Part shown: one piece after another, positions 62,726 through 64,000 of the stretch | Numbering within the stretch: position 1 is the stretch's first letter | Layout of the letters: each line of letters opens with the position of its first letter | Source: JBAWWY01 sp037144355 | GTDB taxonomy: Bacteria > Bacillota > Clostridia > Peptostreptococcales > Anaerovoracaceae | Reading direction: 5' to 3' | Assembly: GCA_037144355.1 (NCBI GenBank) | Contig: JBAWWY010000001.1 | Coordinates: forward strand, 62,001 to 126,000 | Length of the DNA: 64,000 nucleotides | The notes under the pieces: generated by a model | Seen by the model: only the letters and a program-made list of their open reading frames with translations | Told to the model about the DNA's origin: nothing | The model's database searches: none | Translations under genes and position numbers: made by a program

Positions 62726-63286
62726 ATGATTTATGCAAGTGACTTTAGAAAGGGTATTACCTTTCAGATAAACGGCGAACCCCATGTTGTTTTAGATTTT
62801 CAACATGTAAAACCTGGAAAAGGGGCCGCCTTTGTCAGGACAAAATATAGGAACGTAATGACTGGCGCCACAAGAGAAGAAGCTTTCAACCCAAACGACA
62901 AATTTCCAAAAGCACATATTGAAACTAAAACAATGCAATATCTTTATAATGATGTAGACATATATTATTTTATGGACTTGGAGACATTTGACCAAATTCC
63001 AATCATGAAAGATAAAGTTGAAGATGCGATGCTGTATTTGAGAGAGAATGACATGGCTACGATTAAGTTCTACAAAGACAACGCATTTCTTGTTGAACCT
63101 CCGAATTTTGTAAATTTGAAAGTCATAGCTACCGAACCTGGAGTAAAGGGTGATACGACTACGAATGTAACAAAAGCAGCAACTGTTGAAACTGGAGCGA
63201 TTATACAGGTTCCAATTTTTATAGAAGAGGGAGAAGTTCTCCTGATAGACACCAGAACTGGAGACTACTTGTCCAGGGCAAAATAA
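62726..63286 (+). CDS. efp: elongation factor P
   Basis: 186 residues, three beta-barrel domains. The loop HVKPGKGAAFVRTKYRN carries K32, the residue modified in many species; the C-terminal block TRTGDYLSRAK is standard. EF-P relieves ribosome stalls at proline runs. ACGGAGGTAAGG precedes ATG. No modification enzyme gene is adjacent. A terminator follows. Confidence 0.97.
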   Translation: MIYASDFRKGITFQINGEPHVVLDFQHVKPGKGAAFVRTKYRNVMTGATREEAFNPNDKFPKAHIETKTMQYLYNDVDIYYFMDLETFDQIPIMKDKVEDAMLYLRENDMATIKFYKDNAFLVEPPNFVNLKVIATEPGVKGDTTTNVTKAATVETGAIIQVPIFIEEGEVLLIDTRTGDYLSRAK

Positions 63287-63297
63287 TTCAACAATAT

Positions 63298-63336
63298 AAA
63301 TTCGCAACCATTCATATTGTTTGCGAATTTTTTGTT
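63298..63336 (+). terminator. intrinsic terminator of efp
   Basis: AAATTCGCAA / TTGCGAATTT, 10-bp stem with a 13-base loop, then TTTGTTT. An overlapping alternative pairing, AACAATAT (63290-63297) with ATATTGTT (63314-63321), cannot form at the same time. Confidence 0.85.
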
Positions 63337-63379
63337 TAACCTGAATTTAATTCAATATCTGAAAGGATACATATTTTAA

Positions 63380-64000
63380 ATGAAAAATACGAAAAATAAA
63401 TTCCCAATTGTAATTATATCAATTATTGTAATAGCGTTATTGTTCTTTGCAACTGCATTTGTATATATTTCCAATTCAAGCAAGCCTATTAATCCTAATA
63501 ACAAGGCTGTTGTTAATCTGGAAATACCAAAAGGAAGCAGTAGCGGAGAGATAGCAAGATTATTATATGATTCAAAATTGATTGGCAATGAACTAGTTTT
63601 TAAAATCAAAACCAAAATTGGGAATTATGGATCGCTCTATAAGGCAGGCTATTATTCGCTTAACCAATCTATGAGCATGGATGAAATCATGAATCTTATC
63701 AAAAAAGGTTCCGCACTTACTGTAAGGTTTACCATTCCTGAGGGATTTGATATTAAAAGAATATCGGAAAGACTTGTGAGCCAGGACTTAATTGATGCTG
63801 GTGAATTTCAAAAACAAGTTGAAAATGGAAATTTTGATTATTATTTTCTAAGTGATGCTCCAAAAGGCAAGAATCATTTGGAAGGATATTTATATCCGGA
63901 TACTTATGAAGTTTTCCCAAATGCATCTGAAGAAGAGATCATTAACAAAATGTTGGCAAGATTTGATGAAGTTTTTACAATGGAATATAAAGACCAACTA
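63380..64000 (+). CDS. mltG: endolytic transglycosylase MltG, 3' end cut by window
   Basis: 207 residues are visible and the frame runs off the window. A cytoplasmic Lys-rich start and one membrane helix (residues 9-29) are followed by a LysM-like region (IPKGSSSGEIARLL) and the catalytic domain start, FTIPEGFDIKRISERL, then LEGYLYPDTYEV with the catalytic Glu. MltG cuts nascent glycan strands and sets chain length. AAAGGA lies 13 bases before ATG 63380. It follows the efp terminator. Confidence 0.93.
   Translation, partial: MKNTKNKFPIVIISIIVIALLFFATAFVYISNSSKPINPNNKAVVNLEIPKGSSSGEIARLLYDSKLIGNELVFKIKTKIGNYGSLYKAGYYSLNQSMSMDEIMNLIKKGSALTVRFTIPEGFDIKRISERLVSQDLIDAGEFQKQVENGNFDYYFLSDAPKGKNHLEGYLYPDTYEVFPNASEEEIINKMLARFDEVFTMEYKDQL

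Noticed and set aside
1..64000. CRISPR arrays, insertion sequences, restriction or toxin-antitoxin systems
   Set aside because: No regularly spaced repeats, transposase or nuclease signatures were found on either strand by eye; the region is mostly conserved housekeeping.

Overview
The window is an AT-rich, gene-dense stretch of chromosome from an anaerobic low-GC Firmicute of the class Clostridia. The placement rests on several clade markers: an IspH/ribosomal protein S1 fusion gene, a SCIFF ranthipeptide precursor with its radical-SAM maturase, HemZ, DapH, a SpoIID-like protein, an FtsK/SpoIIIE translocase, RNase J, strong AGGAGG-type ribosome-binding sites and frequent TTG starts. An oxygen-sensitive aldehyde:ferredoxin oxidoreductase with its own ferredoxin fits an anaerobe. 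No phage, insertion sequence, CRISPR array or rRNA gene is visible, and I cannot name a genus.

Layout. 1-1841: a partial DUF5685 gene, a J-domain protein and a membrane protein, closely spaced. 1851-6649: rarA, the ispH-rpsA fusion, and azlCD for branched-chain amino acid export. 6662-8791 (minus): argR and recN, divergent from the plus-strand run 8940-16733 (ruvC-ruvA-ruvB, a spoIID-like gene, queA-tgt, metA, an rlmD-like methyltransferase). rpmB lies on the minus strand at 16.8 kb. 17.1-24.1 kb: an Asp23-family gene, recG, rsmD, coaD, a coiled-coil gene, tmcAL, ackA, rpmF. 24.2-27.5 kb (minus): asd-dapA-dapB-dapH, making lysine and diaminopimelate behind a lysine riboswitch. 27.9-35.7 kb: uppP, ftsK, rimO, pgsA, cinA and recA with a LexA box. 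35.9-38.0 kb: ferredoxin plus aldehyde ferredoxin oxidoreductase. 38.1-40.4 kb: rplU, rpmA, obgE. 40.4-42.6 kb: an XRE-S24 regulator (minus) divergent from an MFS transporter. 42.68 kb: tRNA-Leu(CAA), minus. 42.9-47.2 kb: yajC, scfA, scfB, secD, secF. 47.2-64.0 kb: apt, relA, dtd, a metallo-hydrolase, hemZ, hisS, aspS, nadD, yqeK, rsfS, leuS, RNase J, a YlbF-family gene, an Xaa-Pro peptidase, efp, and a partial mltG cut by the window end.

Most genes are housekeeping: Holliday-junction processing and recombination (RuvABC, RecG, RecN, RecA, RarA), tRNA and rRNA modification (QueA, Tgt, TmcAL, RlmD-like, RsmD), translation, protein export, and cell-wall precursor supply (Dap enzymes, UppP, MltG). 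Genes are tightly packed, with many start/stop overlaps.

The less ordinary items are: a strong internal ribosome-binding site in the ispH-rpsA fusion that could make free S1; a 49-codon SCIFF precursor gene separated from its maturase by a strong terminator; an L21 with a histone-H1-like Lys/Ala/Pro tail beside an L27 that lacks the cleavable Firmicute extension, with no prp gene between them; a ferredoxin-AOR pair just downstream of recA; and an S24 regulator with a doubtful catalytic lysine facing an MFS transporter across an operator-like repeat. Nothing here amounts to a clearly new multi-gene system; the findings are specific, testable oddities in a largely conserved region.
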